DNA of 20,083 bases, from IMG/VR virus record IMGVR_UViG_3300003322_000165, positions 1-20,083 of that record, one strand, 5' to 3'. This stretch comes from a virus. Of the stretch, positions 7,791 through 16,266 are shown one piece after another; the stretch's first letter is position 1; each line of letters opens with the position of its first letter. Below the pieces are notes generated by a model. The model worked only from the letters and a program-made list of their open reading frames with translations, was not told where the DNA came from and ran no database searches. The position numbers were made by a program, and so were the translations under genes.

Positions 7791-9001
7791 TAGCCCACCG
7801 CACCCGCGGTAAAGTTCAGCAGCTGAACATTCGCTGCCGGATTCTTCACGAGGCAGGTCAGTTCCGTAGTGAGCGTGCCACCGACAGCGTCGATGCCATT
7901 GTCCACTGCAGGAGCACCCTGGCCATTGAACTCCGCGTTGCGAGTCTTGCGACCTTGCATGTACGCCAGACCGAAGGTAGACAGATCGATACCGATCGCC
8001 ATCTTAGCCCAGGTAGTGGCAGCGCCATAAGCATTCAGCAGCGGATGCTCGATCAGATTGAACGTGCCACGCGGAGTCTTGATCGTATCGAACTGCAGAC
8101 CCCATTCCGTGGTTTGACCCTGGATGTAGTACGTGCTGTTCAGACGGCAGATCGCATGAATCACACGACGTGCGATGCCACCCACGAAGAGCGCACGCAT
8201 GTTCGGATTCTTCGGATCCGTCACCTGATTGAACGCAGGATCCAGAGCTGCTTCCAGCTGCGTCCACGTGGTGGTAGCACCGAGCGTGGTGATGTTGCCA
8301 GCAGCAGAAGTTGCCAGGATGTTCAGCAGGCCATCCATGGTATGGATCGGCTGGCTGTTCAGCGTGTTCTGGTACTTCTGTGCGTACAGCAGACCCTTCT
8401 CGATGTCCGTCGCATGGAACACAGCGCAATCCTGGCGGGATTCAGCATCTGCGGAGCCGCCAGCGATGGTAGCAGTAGCAGCTGCAGTGCCGCTCACCAT
8501 CCACGTGTTGCGGAAGATTTGCGTGTAGTTCGTGACACGAACCGGCAGAATCAGCAGCGAAGTCGGACGCACGGATGCTTCTTCGTACGCATTGCCGATC
8601 ATCCACAAGTTCACGGAGTTGCCGATTGCAGCACCAGCGACGGTACCGAAGCTGCGACGGACGGTGATCTGCGTCGAGTTCGGAACGGTCAGCACCAGAA
8701 CGTTCTCGCCAGTAGTGTCTGCACGCAGAACCATACCAGGAAGAATATTCGTGGTAGAAACCACCGTGAACGTCGTCGTGACGCCGTCAGCAATGGCACC
8801 GTTCAGAACCACGGACGGGAAGATCATCGTCTTCGCGAAGTAGCCGTGTTCATACTGGTACGCAGTTTCCTCCTTCAGCATCGAAGTGATGCCGTACAGA
8901 GGAGCCGTACCGTTCGGCATCAGCCGAGTAATTGCAGAAGAAAAGCTCTTCTTCGCCCAGTCGGTGGTGAAAGAAGAGGTGGAAAAAGCGCCAGTAGGCA
9001 T
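7790..9001 (-). CDS. Major capsid protein (SU10-type, DUF5309)
   Basis: A 403-residue protein starting at ATG 9001, with TGGAG 6 bases upstream. The sequence has features of the DUF5309 / SU10 major head protein family: an early LMPNGTAPLYGITSMLKEE region, a beta insert (VVLNGAIADGVTTTFTVVST, TQITVRRSFGTVAG), the motif VRVTNYTQIFRNTWMVSGTA, a long central helix (IEKGLLYAQKYQNTLN), and late strands with FNLIEHPLLNA. These proteins have the HK97 fold and build the icosahedral shell. It lies directly after the scaffold gene and before the terminator, the usual place. Length fits the family. There is no N-terminal protease or delta-domain fusion, consistent with a separate scaffold. Confidence 0.92.
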   Translation of the reverse strand: MPTGAFSTSSFTTDWAKKSFSSAITRLMPNGTAPLYGITSMLKEETAYQYEHGYFAKTMIFPSVVLNGAIADGVTTTFTVVSTTNILPGMVLRADTTGENVLVLTVPNSTQITVRRSFGTVAGAAIGNSVNLWMIGNAYEEASVRPTSLLILPVRVTNYTQIFRNTWMVSGTAAATATIAGGSADAESRQDCAVFHATDIEKGLLYAQKYQNTLNSQPIHTMDGLLNILATSAAGNITTLGATTTWTQLEAALDPAFNQVTDPKNPNMRALFVGGIARRVIHAICRLNSTYYIQGQTTEWGLQFDTIKTPRGTFNLIEHPLLNAYGAATTWAKMAIGIDLSTFGLAYMQGRKTRNAEFNGQGAPAVDNGIDAVGGTLTTELTCLVKNPAANVQLLNFTAGAVG

Positions 9002-9029
9002 GATTGACTCCAGTTAAGTTAAGAAACGA

Positions 9030-9815
9030 TCATTGAGCAGGAACTCCGAGAAGCGCACCCCAGTCAGGTTCTTGTTGCTGCTGCGGTTGTCCGTTCTGGC
9101 CTTGATTGCCATTCTGGCTAGTGCCAGCGATAGCTTGACCGAAACCAGTCAGATATTGTTCAGCACGCTGATTGATTTGGGCAGGAGTAAGATCAGGGTT
9201 GTTAGCCTTGATTTGTGCTCGTGCCAATTGCAGCAGAGGCTGCGCAGCAGGGTGAGCGAGAGCGGGGTTTTCCGGTGCCATCTGGCTGAGTTGAATGCTA
9301 TTCACGTGATTCGGAAGAGCTTCCATGATACGGGAGTTGTTAGCTCTCGTAGCATTCTCAACCATACCGGTAGAGAGTTGAGCAGCAGTCACGAGGGAAC
9401 GCTGTCCCACATGATTCAGAACTTGCAAGAAAGCTTGCGGGTCTTGTCCCGACATTGCTTTCTGCATCAGTTCTGGAGCGATGCCAGCCGTGAAATCAAT
9501 CTTGGCTGCAGCTGCTTGGAGTTTGGCAGGGTCGCTGTTGAGCAGCGGAGTTGCAAACGGATCGGCTTGCGGTGCCGGAGCGTTTGGAGGAGCTTGCCAG
9601 ATGTTTTGCAGCGTGTCCATCGGGTTAGGTTCTGCAGCAGGTGCAGCAACCGGAGCAGCCGGAGGCACAGCTCCAGGATTCTGTTGCGCAAGCGGAGCTG
9701 GTGCGGGCTGCGGTGCTTGCTGAATCGTTTGTTGCGGCGCGCCGGGAGCAGCTGCGACTTGCGTGCCGCCGTTGTTACCACCGAACATGTTCTTGATAGG
9801 TGCGAAGATATCCAT
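9030..9815 (-). CDS. Capsid scaffolding protein
   Basis: A 261-residue protein starting at ATG 9815 with GGAG about 9 bases upstream. Residues 19-90 are very rich in Pro, Ala and Gln (APQQTIQQAPQPAPAPLAQQ is typical). Residues 95-235 are Ala/Gln/Leu/Asn helices (PELMQKAMSGQDPQAFLQV). The C-terminus is Gln/Gly-rich and ends in DWGALLGVPAQ. Scaffolds guide capsid shell assembly and are removed later; they are usually helical, low in complexity, and encoded between portal and major capsid, as here. Composition and location agree, but there is no diagnostic motif and no visible protease domain. Confidence 0.85.
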   Translation of the reverse strand: MDIFAPIKNMFGGNNGGTQVAAAPGAPQQTIQQAPQPAPAPLAQQNPGAVPPAAPVAAPAAEPNPMDTLQNIWQAPPNAPAPQADPFATPLLNSDPAKLQAAAAKIDFTAGIAPELMQKAMSGQDPQAFLQVLNHVGQRSLVTAAQLSTGMVENATRANNSRIMEALPNHVNSIQLSQMAPENPALAHPAAQPLLQLARAQIKANNPDLTPAQINQRAEQYLTGFGQAIAGTSQNGNQGQNGQPQQQQEPDWGALLGVPAQ

Positions 9816-9830
9816 TTTGCTGTGCTCCGA

Positions 9831-10070
9831 TTAAATGAAAGCAGGAGGGTTGGGATTTGCAGGTTGATCCTGCGGTGCTTGCTCGGGAAATTCATCCGCG
9901 AGAAGTTCGTTCAGCAATTCCCACTTGCCGCTAAGATAAGCATGGCGACGAATGGATTGCTGGTCCTGTGCAGGATCTTGAAAGTTAAAGGAGAGAAGCT
10001 CCTCTCCGACTTTCTTTGCTGCCTGCGACAGAAGATGCTCTTGCATCGGTGTGAAGTTCAGAAGTTTCAT
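9831..10070 (-). CDS. Small head-region protein of unknown function
   Basis: A 79-residue protein starting at ATG 10070 in an ATGA overlap with the portal stop. The N-terminal two thirds look helical (MQEHLLSQAAKKVGEELLSF, RRHAYLSGKWELLNELL), and the C-terminus is Pro/Asn-rich (EQAPQDQPANPNPPAFI). The family is not recognised. Being between portal and scaffold suggests a head-assembly role, possibly a portal or scaffold partner; this is inference. Confidence 0.82.
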   Translation of the reverse strand: MKLLNFTPMQEHLLSQAAKKVGEELLSFNFQDPAQDQQSIRRHAYLSGKWELLNELLADEFPEQAPQDQPANPNPPAFI

Positions 10071-11995
10071 TGTAGGGGTGGCGTAGCGCCAGGTTGGCCA
10101 GGAATCTGTGCAGCTCCGGGAACTCCCATCGGAGCGGCTGGCTGTTGCTGAATCTTGAAGTCGTCAATCCAGTTGGCACCTTTCAGCTTCATCCAGTAAG
10201 CAAAAATACCCATGATGTCATACGACTGCATGACCATAGGATTCTGCCCTGCCATGTTGAAGAGCGCTTGGAAAGTTTCTTCGTTGATGTATTCGCTGCT
10301 CGGGATCAGGCCGTCTGCGATCTTGAATTCCAGAGACTGGTTTCGCAACGCAACCGGATCGATCTTCACCGCCTGTGCAGTCTTGCGGCTAGTGTACGTA
10401 TCCGCTTGCTGGTACTGCAATACATTCATCTTGATGATCGTCTTCACAGCATTGAAGAAGCGATACTCCAGCACCAGCGCAGTCATGCGAGGACGGCTGT
10501 CACTATTAGCCATCGTTTCTTGGAATTCCGTCCGAGTCTTGTTCCCTTTCTGAAACTGACCTTGCTGCACTCGATTCTGGCCATTCGCAATGTTCGCCAT
10601 CTCGACAACGCGATCGCTAGCAGCAAAAATTGCAGCCACTTGATCGTCTCGATATGGGACAGCTGCGAACGCTTCGGCAATCGGTTTTCCGTACCCTTCC
10701 GTCTTGATAGGAATGCGGGCGATTGCGCTTGTGTTGTCAATATCCGCTTTGTTGATTCGACTCGGATCGTAGAAAATGCGATCGTAAACTTTACGCCGCT
10801 GACTTTCCATGCCGCTGTTGAACAGTGCAGTCGCAGCGTTCTGGTACGGTTCCGCGTTGTTCACCAGCGACTTCGCTTGCCAGCCGGTACCATCTTCCAG
10901 AGGCTGGCAGCAGACGATCGGCAGCAGATTGTGAGCGTTGCTTTGACGCTGGAAATACACCAGGATCGAATCATTCACAACGATCAGCTTGAAGATCTGC
11001 GGCGTGTTCCTGTTTGCACCACTCAGACCCAGTTGGCTGGGAATGATGCGCATGTACAGCGTTGTGACTTTGTAGCTGTTATGATACTTGATTTTGCTGT
11101 CTGCGGCGGTGGAGATACCCATGTAGGTATCCCAGTTAGTTTCTCCATTCGTCTGCAACGTGCTAATATCCATCAGCGCAAACGAGTTAATTTGAGGAAT
11201 GAAATAACCCCCGGCACTAGCTTGGCCAGAGTACATACTCATACCGCCAGGACTGTTGAAAGCCTCTGCAGCGTTCATGGTAACTGTAGGATCCCACTCG
11301 GAGAATCGCTTCTTCAGTTCCACCCCTGAGATCATTTCGTGATAGCCAACGAATTCTCCCTTCGTATGCTGTTCATACGGGAGAACACGTTCGTCTACAA
11401 TCAGGTTATACGGATCGATCCTGCGAACCGCGTTCCCTGAGAATGTCGTCTCGGTAGCAGCGCCTTGTTTCATGCTGCGAGTCGCATCGTTCTCGACAGC
11501 AAAGACTTTCTTCGTTTCCCAGACGACTTCACACGCCATGAGATTGTGCTTGAGGCCATCTCGCATACTGCCTAGGAACTCCGCAGGCCAGCCAAATTGC
11601 GAGCACTGCTCGTCAATTACAGCTTCCATCATCTGCGCTGCATCGATCGCATCCGGCTTGCTCACCACTGGGAACATCGGAGTGGAGCTGAGAAAGATAT
11701 CTCGCAGTGTGTCCAGCATCGTCTCTACTTGCGGCATCACAACGGGAATCGTGATGTTCTGCAACTTGCTAGCGTCTCCGCTCTGAAGCGCGGCTCGATA
11801 ATATCGTTGCTTCGTCGTGAAATCAGTCTCACGCTGATAGACTCGATCGTTCCATTCCATGCGAGAACGCATGTTGAAGATTCCAGTGTTCCGCTGCTGA
11901 ACATTCCGAGCCAGCTGAATCACAGCTTCTTGCTGCTTCGGATTCAGAGGAACACCAACAGCAGCATTGCTTTGAAGAGCAGAAGTTTTTGCCAT
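10067..11995 (-). CDS. Portal protein
   Basis: I choose ATG 11995 (MAKTSALQ), giving 642 residues. A GTG four codons upstream at 12007 is in frame but lacks a ribosome site and lies just past the terminase stop. The N-terminus (NPKQQEAVIQLARNVQQRN) is helical. The core has portal-type phrases (ITIPVVMPQVETMLDTLRDI, GWPAEFLGSMRDGLKHNLMA, FNSGMESQRRKVYDRIFYD). The C-terminus is Pro/Gly/Ala-rich (APMGVPGAAQIPGQPG). Portals form the dodecameric ring at one vertex through which DNA is pumped; this one resembles the podovirus P22/SU10 class in length and helix content. It is directly after the large terminase and overlaps the next gene by 4 bases, as expected. Confidence 0.88.
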   Translation of the reverse strand: MAKTSALQSNAAVGVPLNPKQQEAVIQLARNVQQRNTGIFNMRSRMEWNDRVYQRETDFTTKQRYYRAALQSGDASKLQNITIPVVMPQVETMLDTLRDIFLSSTPMFPVVSKPDAIDAAQMMEAVIDEQCSQFGWPAEFLGSMRDGLKHNLMACEVVWETKKVFAVENDATRSMKQGAATETTFSGNAVRRIDPYNLIVDERVLPYEQHTKGEFVGYHEMISGVELKKRFSEWDPTVTMNAAEAFNSPGGMSMYSGQASAGGYFIPQINSFALMDISTLQTNGETNWDTYMGISTAADSKIKYHNSYKVTTLYMRIIPSQLGLSGANRNTPQIFKLIVVNDSILVYFQRQSNAHNLLPIVCCQPLEDGTGWQAKSLVNNAEPYQNAATALFNSGMESQRRKVYDRIFYDPSRINKADIDNTSAIARIPIKTEGYGKPIAEAFAAVPYRDDQVAAIFAASDRVVEMANIANGQNRVQQGQFQKGNKTRTEFQETMANSDSRPRMTALVLEYRFFNAVKTIIKMNVLQYQQADTYTSRKTAQAVKIDPVALRNQSLEFKIADGLIPSSEYINEETFQALFNMAGQNPMVMQSYDIMGIFAYWMKLKGANWIDDFKIQQQPAAPMGVPGAAQIPGQPGATPPLQ

Positions 11996-12009
11996 GATTG
12001 ATTTCACTT

Positions 12010-13494
12010 TTAAAATGCTGGTTGAAGATCTTCCGCGAATGCTGCAGTTGCAGACGACTCCGGAATTTCGTAGACGCGCATGAGCTGATATTTGTACTTC
12101 TCGATCACTTGGAACGCATACGTCGGTAGATCAAGAATGTCGTCTTTGTTATCATTCCGCATCGCATCGAAGTGCATCGCCTGATGCAACAGACGAGACT
12201 TCACACGCGGATGCACTAGAATCTTCTTATCCGGCGCTGTGATCTGCTTGAGCATCGCGTTGATGCGAGCATTCTTTGTGCCGCCAACTGGGTAGATCTC
12301 AAGCGGGATGAAACCTTTGATTCCTCGCTGCATCGCAATGTAATTGAACCAGAAGGCCAGAGTCGCTTGATACGCCACGCTCTCGATGACGATAGCACGA
12401 AGACCGAGCCGCATCCCCATTTCCATCGCAGTTGTAATGCATTGGAGCGGATTGAATTTCCCAACTTCGAGATCCCAAAAAATCGGGACAGCGTCGTAGA
12501 GGAGGAACGCTCCGATTGCGACATCGTCTGATTTTTTCTTGCCCACGCTAGGATCGATGATGATCCAGCCAGCCTCAGATTCAATTGCGTCGTGTCGGTG
12601 ATCGGAGTAATTGATCGCCGAAAGATCGACGCCCACACGGGCTCCAGCTTCCTCGTCATTCATCACCTCGCTGTAGAAGATTTCCGGATGCCCCATGCTC
12701 ATGTCATCTTGCAGCTCATCTAGGATGCTATCGACACTCCGCAGCTCCGGCCAGATGGATTCGCCGTCAGCAAGGATCGCACCGGTGATGAAAGAGAACC
12801 AAGCTGGATTGTGCTTCAGCTTCTTAAGAATGCTGCCTTCAAACGGGTACATGTTCCCGATGAACGCGTAAAGGCAACGCTTCTTATTGTTCGCTTTCAT
12901 CAACGTAGCGAGCATCCACACGAGACCTTTCGTGCTTTCTGTCGTGCTCTGAGCTTCCTCTCGACTTTGCATGTCATCCATCAGCATCACATCCGGACGA
13001 ACGTATTTAATATTCAGGCCGCGCAAGCTACCGAGATTTCCGAGTCCTGCTAGCGTGACTGGCCTGCCAGCAAAGAAGAACTTCTGCAGATCTTGACGTT
13101 CCGTTTCAGCGCGGCTTTGATAATTCCCATACAGACGGATGAAGTTCTCGCTCCGAAGAATATCCATCACGTCGGTAACGAAGTTCACGGCAAGCGGGAA
13201 CGTGTTGCAGATGATGAGAATGAATCGACGGTTGCTATAGACAATCAACCAGGCTACTAGCAGCTTCAGAACGATTGTCTTCCCGAATCCGCGCGGCAGA
13301 CCGAGAGCGATCTTGTCCAATCCTTCTCCTTTAAGCGCGGCTTCACAGAGAATCTGCCAGTACGCTTTGAAGATCGGAGGAAACGGAAACTCATAAACAT
13401 CCGGCAAGCAGATCATTGCGAAAGTGTCTAGGTCCCATTTCGCGGCATCAATGATCTCCTGCCGATTCGTCTTTGCGACAAAGATTTCGTTCAT
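12010..13494 (-). CDS. terL: Terminase large subunit (packaging ATPase-nuclease)
   Basis: A 494-residue protein starting at ATG 13494, in an ATGA overlap with the hydrolase gene. The ATPase half has a Walker A at 65-73 (GLPRGFGKT) and a Walker B at about 169-174 (VMLMDD). The nuclease half has the acidic set expected for the RNase-H fold: D314 in IIIDPSVGKK, D323-D324, E371 in VIESVAYQ, and D451-D452/D455 in NKDDILDLP. It powers DNA entry through the portal and cuts the concatemer. The ribosome site is weak, so its translation is probably coupled to the upstream gene. All key residues appear present. Confidence 0.95.
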   Translation of the reverse strand: MNEIFVAKTNRQEIIDAAKWDLDTFAMICLPDVYEFPFPPIFKAYWQILCEAALKGEGLDKIALGLPRGFGKTIVLKLLVAWLIVYSNRRFILIICNTFPLAVNFVTDVMDILRSENFIRLYGNYQSRAETERQDLQKFFFAGRPVTLAGLGNLGSLRGLNIKYVRPDVMLMDDMQSREEAQSTTESTKGLVWMLATLMKANNKKRCLYAFIGNMYPFEGSILKKLKHNPAWFSFITGAILADGESIWPELRSVDSILDELQDDMSMGHPEIFYSEVMNDEEAGARVGVDLSAINYSDHRHDAIESEAGWIIIDPSVGKKKSDDVAIGAFLLYDAVPIFWDLEVGKFNPLQCITTAMEMGMRLGLRAIVIESVAYQATLAFWFNYIAMQRGIKGFIPLEIYPVGGTKNARINAMLKQITAPDKKILVHPRVKSRLLHQAMHFDAMRNDNKDDILDLPTYAFQVIEKYKYQLMRVYEIPESSATAAFAEDLQPAF

Positions 13495-14651
13495 ACCAGG
13501 TACTGTGTACCGTTAATGATGCAAGCCAGCCCGTCACTCGTACCGACTTGATTGATTCGAGTGACAGTTGCACCGTTCAGCATTGCTGCGATGCTTCTAA
13601 TATACGCAGCTCGTTCATCTGTAGAACTCCATCCCAGCGGATACAGAGTTGCACGCTGCATGCCGATAGCAACATTCCAAAGGAAGAATCGCAACAGCGC
13701 TTTTGCACGATTAGCTTCTGTGCCTGTATATAGGCTGAAATCCGGATTGATGTATCCGAACTCAGTAGACCAGACAGGCATTGCTGCGATGCCGTTGTTT
13801 GCTTTCAGCGTCGTCACGTAGCCTTTGGTGACGTACATATTCGACAGCTTGTTCAAGCCGCTGTGTTCGTACGTGTGCAAGCTGATAGCATCAATCCACA
13901 GCTTTCCTGTCCCTGCTGCGCCATCGCTAGCTTTTAGGAATTGATCCGTGTAATCGATACCGAAACCAGCGGTGTTGTTATTCACGCCAGTGCATGCGAC
14001 ACCGAGAATCTTCACGCTTGGCTTGATTGCTTTCGCAGCCAGATTGATTGTACGCGCCATCTCCGCCAGCTTCGCAGGAGTGCCAGTGTAATATGTATTA
14101 CCGGCTGTCTGGGGCTCGTTCCAAACTTCGATATAATCGATATAGTCTCCACAAGTCAACATCAGCTGAGTAACGAATGTGCTGAGATACGCCATGTTTG
14201 CAGGCTCAGCCATACCACCTACGTCTGATGGGTAGACAGTATTTACTTCAGCTGGTCTAGCAGATGCCCAGGTTGGCGTGCTAAAAAGCGTCACTACCGT
14301 TTGAGAACCTACTGATTTGCAAGTGCGCAGCCAGTTTAGTATGCCGTCGAATCGGTACACGCCGTTTGCAGGATTCATCTGCGACCAGCGAGGTGCCATG
14401 TCATGGCTTCGATTCCAGCAACCTGCATAGCTAGCAGCAGATGCTTGAGGCACGTGCATGCCTACGAAATTCGAATCCAGAACTACGGGACCTTCCAGCA
14501 GATTCGTTCCCAGCGCAGCAGGAATTGCATTGATAAAAAGATCGCTCTGCTCGTAGCAGTCGAAGTTCGTACCATTCTGCTGAGCTAGAATGAACGGAGG
14601 ATAGTCGCTGCTGCGAGCATTCGCCGGAGTTGTCATCGGACGAGAGTACAT
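13491..14651 (-). CDS. Clan-A glycoside hydrolase (GH39/GH5-like), putative virion depolymerase
   Basis: A 386-residue protein starting at ATG 14651, with AAGGAG 8 bases upstream. The body is a TIM-barrel hydrolase: a substrate-loop region (PRWSQMNPANGVYRFDGILN), the strand TVVTLFSTPTWAS, the acid/base motif YIEVWNEPQ with E179, SLHTY with H259, and the nucleophile motif VWSTEFGY with E297. The 118-residue gap between the two glutamates and the WNEP motif fit retaining clan-A enzymes. There is no signal peptide, so it would leave the cell in the virion or by lysis. It probably cleaves a host surface polysaccharide; the substrate cannot be told. Its place between the two terminase genes is unusual. 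No separate fibre-attachment domain was recognised. Confidence 0.85.
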   Translation of the reverse strand: MYSRPMTTPANARSSDYPPFILAQQNGTNFDCYEQSDLFINAIPAALGTNLLEGPVVLDSNFVGMHVPQASAASYAGCWNRSHDMAPRWSQMNPANGVYRFDGILNWLRTCKSVGSQTVVTLFSTPTWASARPAEVNTVYPSDVGGMAEPANMAYLSTFVTQLMLTCGDYIDYIEVWNEPQTAGNTYYTGTPAKLAEMARTINLAAKAIKPSVKILGVACTGVNNNTAGFGIDYTDQFLKASDGAAGTGKLWIDAISLHTYEHSGLNKLSNMYVTKGYVTTLKANNGIAAMPVWSTEFGYINPDFSLYTGTEANRAKALLRFFLWNVAIGMQRATLYPLGWSSTDERAAYIRSIAAMLNGATVTRINQVGTSDGLACIINGTQYLV

Positions 14652-14663
14652 CGCAACAGCTCC

Positions 14664-15281
14664 TTACTGTTTCACCGAGATGGCAACAGCTCGCAGACGG
14701 TAGCTGTTCTGCGGAGCGCCAGCTGCAACTGCGCTGTTCCAGCCGACGTAGATGTTGAAATCCAGAGAGGTATCAACCGCTAGAGTCTGCGTTGCAGCAG
14801 CGTTGCTGGTGTACGGTTGCGCTTGCGCTGCCGGCTGTGCTTTCTGCGCGGTCGTGCTGTTATCATTCCAGATCACAGCTCCGTTACCGACGTGCTTTTG
14901 CGTAGTCAAGCCAGATTGCCCGCCGATTGCAGTAGCAGTCGCAAACGTGCCGCTAGCTGGGCCAATGCGGATTTCAATGTTCTTCGTGTCATTCCCAGTC
15001 ATTTCTGCAAACGCTTCGACCAGCAACATTGCAGTCTTCGTCAGCAGGCCGCCAGGGATCGTTGTGAACCAGACTTGCTGCATTGCAGTTGTGGTATCCG
15101 TAACCAACGCGTTAGGAACGCTTTGATGCAGAATCGCACTTACGCCTTGCGGCGAGGCACCGTTCGCTTGCATTCTTCCTGTCGTAGGATTCACCCAAGC
15201 AAGACTGGATTCGTTCACAGGAATGTCCATGACATTGCCGTTAGCGAAAGTCAAGCGAACGCGAGCATTGGTAAGATCCAT
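14664..15281 (-). CDS. Beta-rich virion-like protein upstream of the hydrolase
   Basis: A 205-residue protein starting at ATG 15281, with AAAGGA 8 bases upstream. It begins MDLTNARVRLTFANGNVMDI, then has a mid-region of alternating strands (MQQVWFTTIPGGLLTKTAML, KNIEIRIGPASGTFATATAI) and a late beta stretch (LDFNIYVGWNSAVAAG) ending in VAISVKQ. This resembles jelly-roll or sandwich domains of phage appendage proteins. Its stop is 12 bases before the hydrolase start, and the hydrolase ribosome site overlaps its end, so the two are likely co-made and may act together, for example as a carrier or attachment piece for the enzyme. The family is not recognised. Confidence 0.75.
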   Translation of the reverse strand: MDLTNARVRLTFANGNVMDIPVNESSLAWVNPTTGRMQANGASPQGVSAILHQSVPNALVTDTTTAMQQVWFTTIPGGLLTKTAMLLVEAFAEMTGNDTKNIEIRIGPASGTFATATAIGGQSGLTTQKHVGNGAVIWNDNSTTAQKAQPAAQAQPYTSNAAATQTLAVDTSLDFNIYVGWNSAVAAGAPQNSYRLRAVAISVKQ

Positions 15282-15319
15282 GATTTAAATCCTTTCTGAA
15301 TGAAATGACCCACGAAGGA

Positions 15320-15859
15320 TCACAGATTATTCGCTAGTGTCAGTTTCATTGGTGCAGCCACATCCAGGATCTGCTCTGTTTTCCGCGCTTCCAAGCGCTG
15401 AGCTAGCGTCTTCGCTGGCATCGTAACCATGCTGCGGCCTTCCACATCGATAACTTGCTTGTCGCTACTGAGCTCGATTGCGACGTGCAATTTTGTTGCT
15501 GCCTTCGGAAGCACGAGAGTGACAACATCTCCGGATTCCTGATTCTGACTGGCAGCGCCTTCGCTAGCGCGGCGATGAGCTGCGTTCAGAACACTGAACA
15601 CTCTGGCTGCTTCCACGGGTTTCGTAATCATTGGAATCAGAGCCTTCACACGCTTTAGAGCTGCACTCTCTGCATCTTCCAGAGTTTCATCTGCTTCAAT
15701 GAATTTAGCTGTCTTCGCAGCTCGCCCTGCTGCCACTGCAGAAGCAAACTCTTCCTCTGCCATCAGCTGGCTGACGTAACTGTCATCGCAGCCAACTGCT
15801 GCGGCTGCTTGCGTCTGAGAGAGTCCGTTGCTGAGAAGCTTTTGAATCTGTTCTTTCAC
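15320..15859 (-). CDS. Terminase small subunit candidate (HTH protein)
   Basis: A 179-residue protein starting at GTG 15859, with a very strong AAGGAGG 5 bases upstream. Residues 12-34 (GLSQTQAAAAVGCDDSYVSQ) form a helix-turn-helix. A long helical region follows (AESAALKRVKALIPMITKP, EAARVFSVLNAAHRRASEG), and the C-terminal part is beta/polar. DNA-binding HTH plus a central oligomerising helix and a C-terminal tail is the layout of small terminases, which recognise the packaging site and pass the DNA to the large subunit. It is the first gene of the late block. A transcription regulator is an alternative, but the length and position fit terminase better. Confidence 0.7.
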   Translation of the reverse strand: MKEQIQKLLSNGLSQTQAAAAVGCDDSYVSQLMAEEEFASAVAAGRAAKTAKFIEADETLEDAESAALKRVKALIPMITKPVEAARVFSVLNAAHRRASEGAASQNQESGDVVTLVLPKAATKLHVAIELSSDKQVIDVEGRSMVTMPAKTLAQRLEARKTEQILDVAAPMKLTLANNL

Positions 15860-16110
15860 GGGTGCCTCCTTGCGGGGCTGCTGTCTACGATAGCTGCTAG
15901 GATACCGCTCCCGCTAAAAATGTCTAGGTGATTAGAACTGCCAGGGAGCTAGTAGCGAGTTTGGAAAAAATTTATAAAAATATGGGAGGGTGCAGGAAGA
16001 TCTTAGGTCTAAAAAAGTGAAAAAGGCCCTTTACCCCCTGTCAATGACTGGTAGCAGCTGGCATCAGAAGTTGTAGGGTAGAACTGGTAGCAGTGTGAGT
16101 GAAGCATCTA

Positions 16111-16181
16111 GCGAAGCGCAGATGCGGAGCTTGGATTTCTAGATCGAGCGAAGCGAGACGAGGAGCGAAGCGACGAGACGA
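16111..16181. repeat. GCGAAGCG / CGAGACGA direct repeats near the small terminase
   Basis: GCGAAGCG occurs at 16111, 16148 and 16165. GAGCGAAGCGA occurs at 16146 and 16163, and CGAGACGA at 16154 and 16174, so the unit recurs about every 17-20 bases. An 11-base copy, CGAAGCGAGAC at 16149, has an inverted match at 16996-17006 on the other side of the isolated gene. The repeats are seen. A packaging or regulatory role is inferred from the closeness to the small terminase. Confidence 0.6.
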
Positions 16182-16210
16182 ATTTTTTGGTAGCGCTAAC
16201 ATAGCTGCTA

Positions 16211-16237
16211 ATAAGAAAGCCAGCGCTAAGGCTGGCC
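16211..16237 (-). terminator. Rho-independent terminator of the isolated gene
   Basis: On the minus strand GCCAGC and GCTGGC form a 6-bp GC stem (16231-16236 and 16219-16224) with a 6-base loop, followed by TTTCTTATT. It lies 30 bases past the stop of the gene at 16267-16908 and separates it from the late block. Confidence 0.75.
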
Positions 16238-16266
16238 TTGTGGATAGCGTGAGGCTATTTAGAAGC

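Larger units (their letters stand above)
15860..16266. other. Gene-free region before the late block
   Basis: About 400 bases without a convincing gene. It holds the terminator of the isolated gene to its right (16211-16237), a set of GCGAAGCG direct repeats (16111-16181), a TTGACA sequence on the minus strand (16039-16044) without a good -10, and an A/T-rich patch at 15961-15982 that contains TATAAA on the minus strand. A promoter for the leftward late genes is expected here, but no clear sigma70 pair was found; a phage-encoded or modified polymerase signal is possible. Confidence 0.5.

Noticed and set aside
12005-12007. GTG start for the portal gene
   Set aside because: It lies three bases past the terminase stop without a ribosome site; ATG at 11995 is the better start.
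16039-16044. TTGACA on the minus strand as the late promoter -35
   Set aside because: At spacing 16-18 only TTCACT-like sequence is found, so it is listed as a feature of the gap but not called a promoter.
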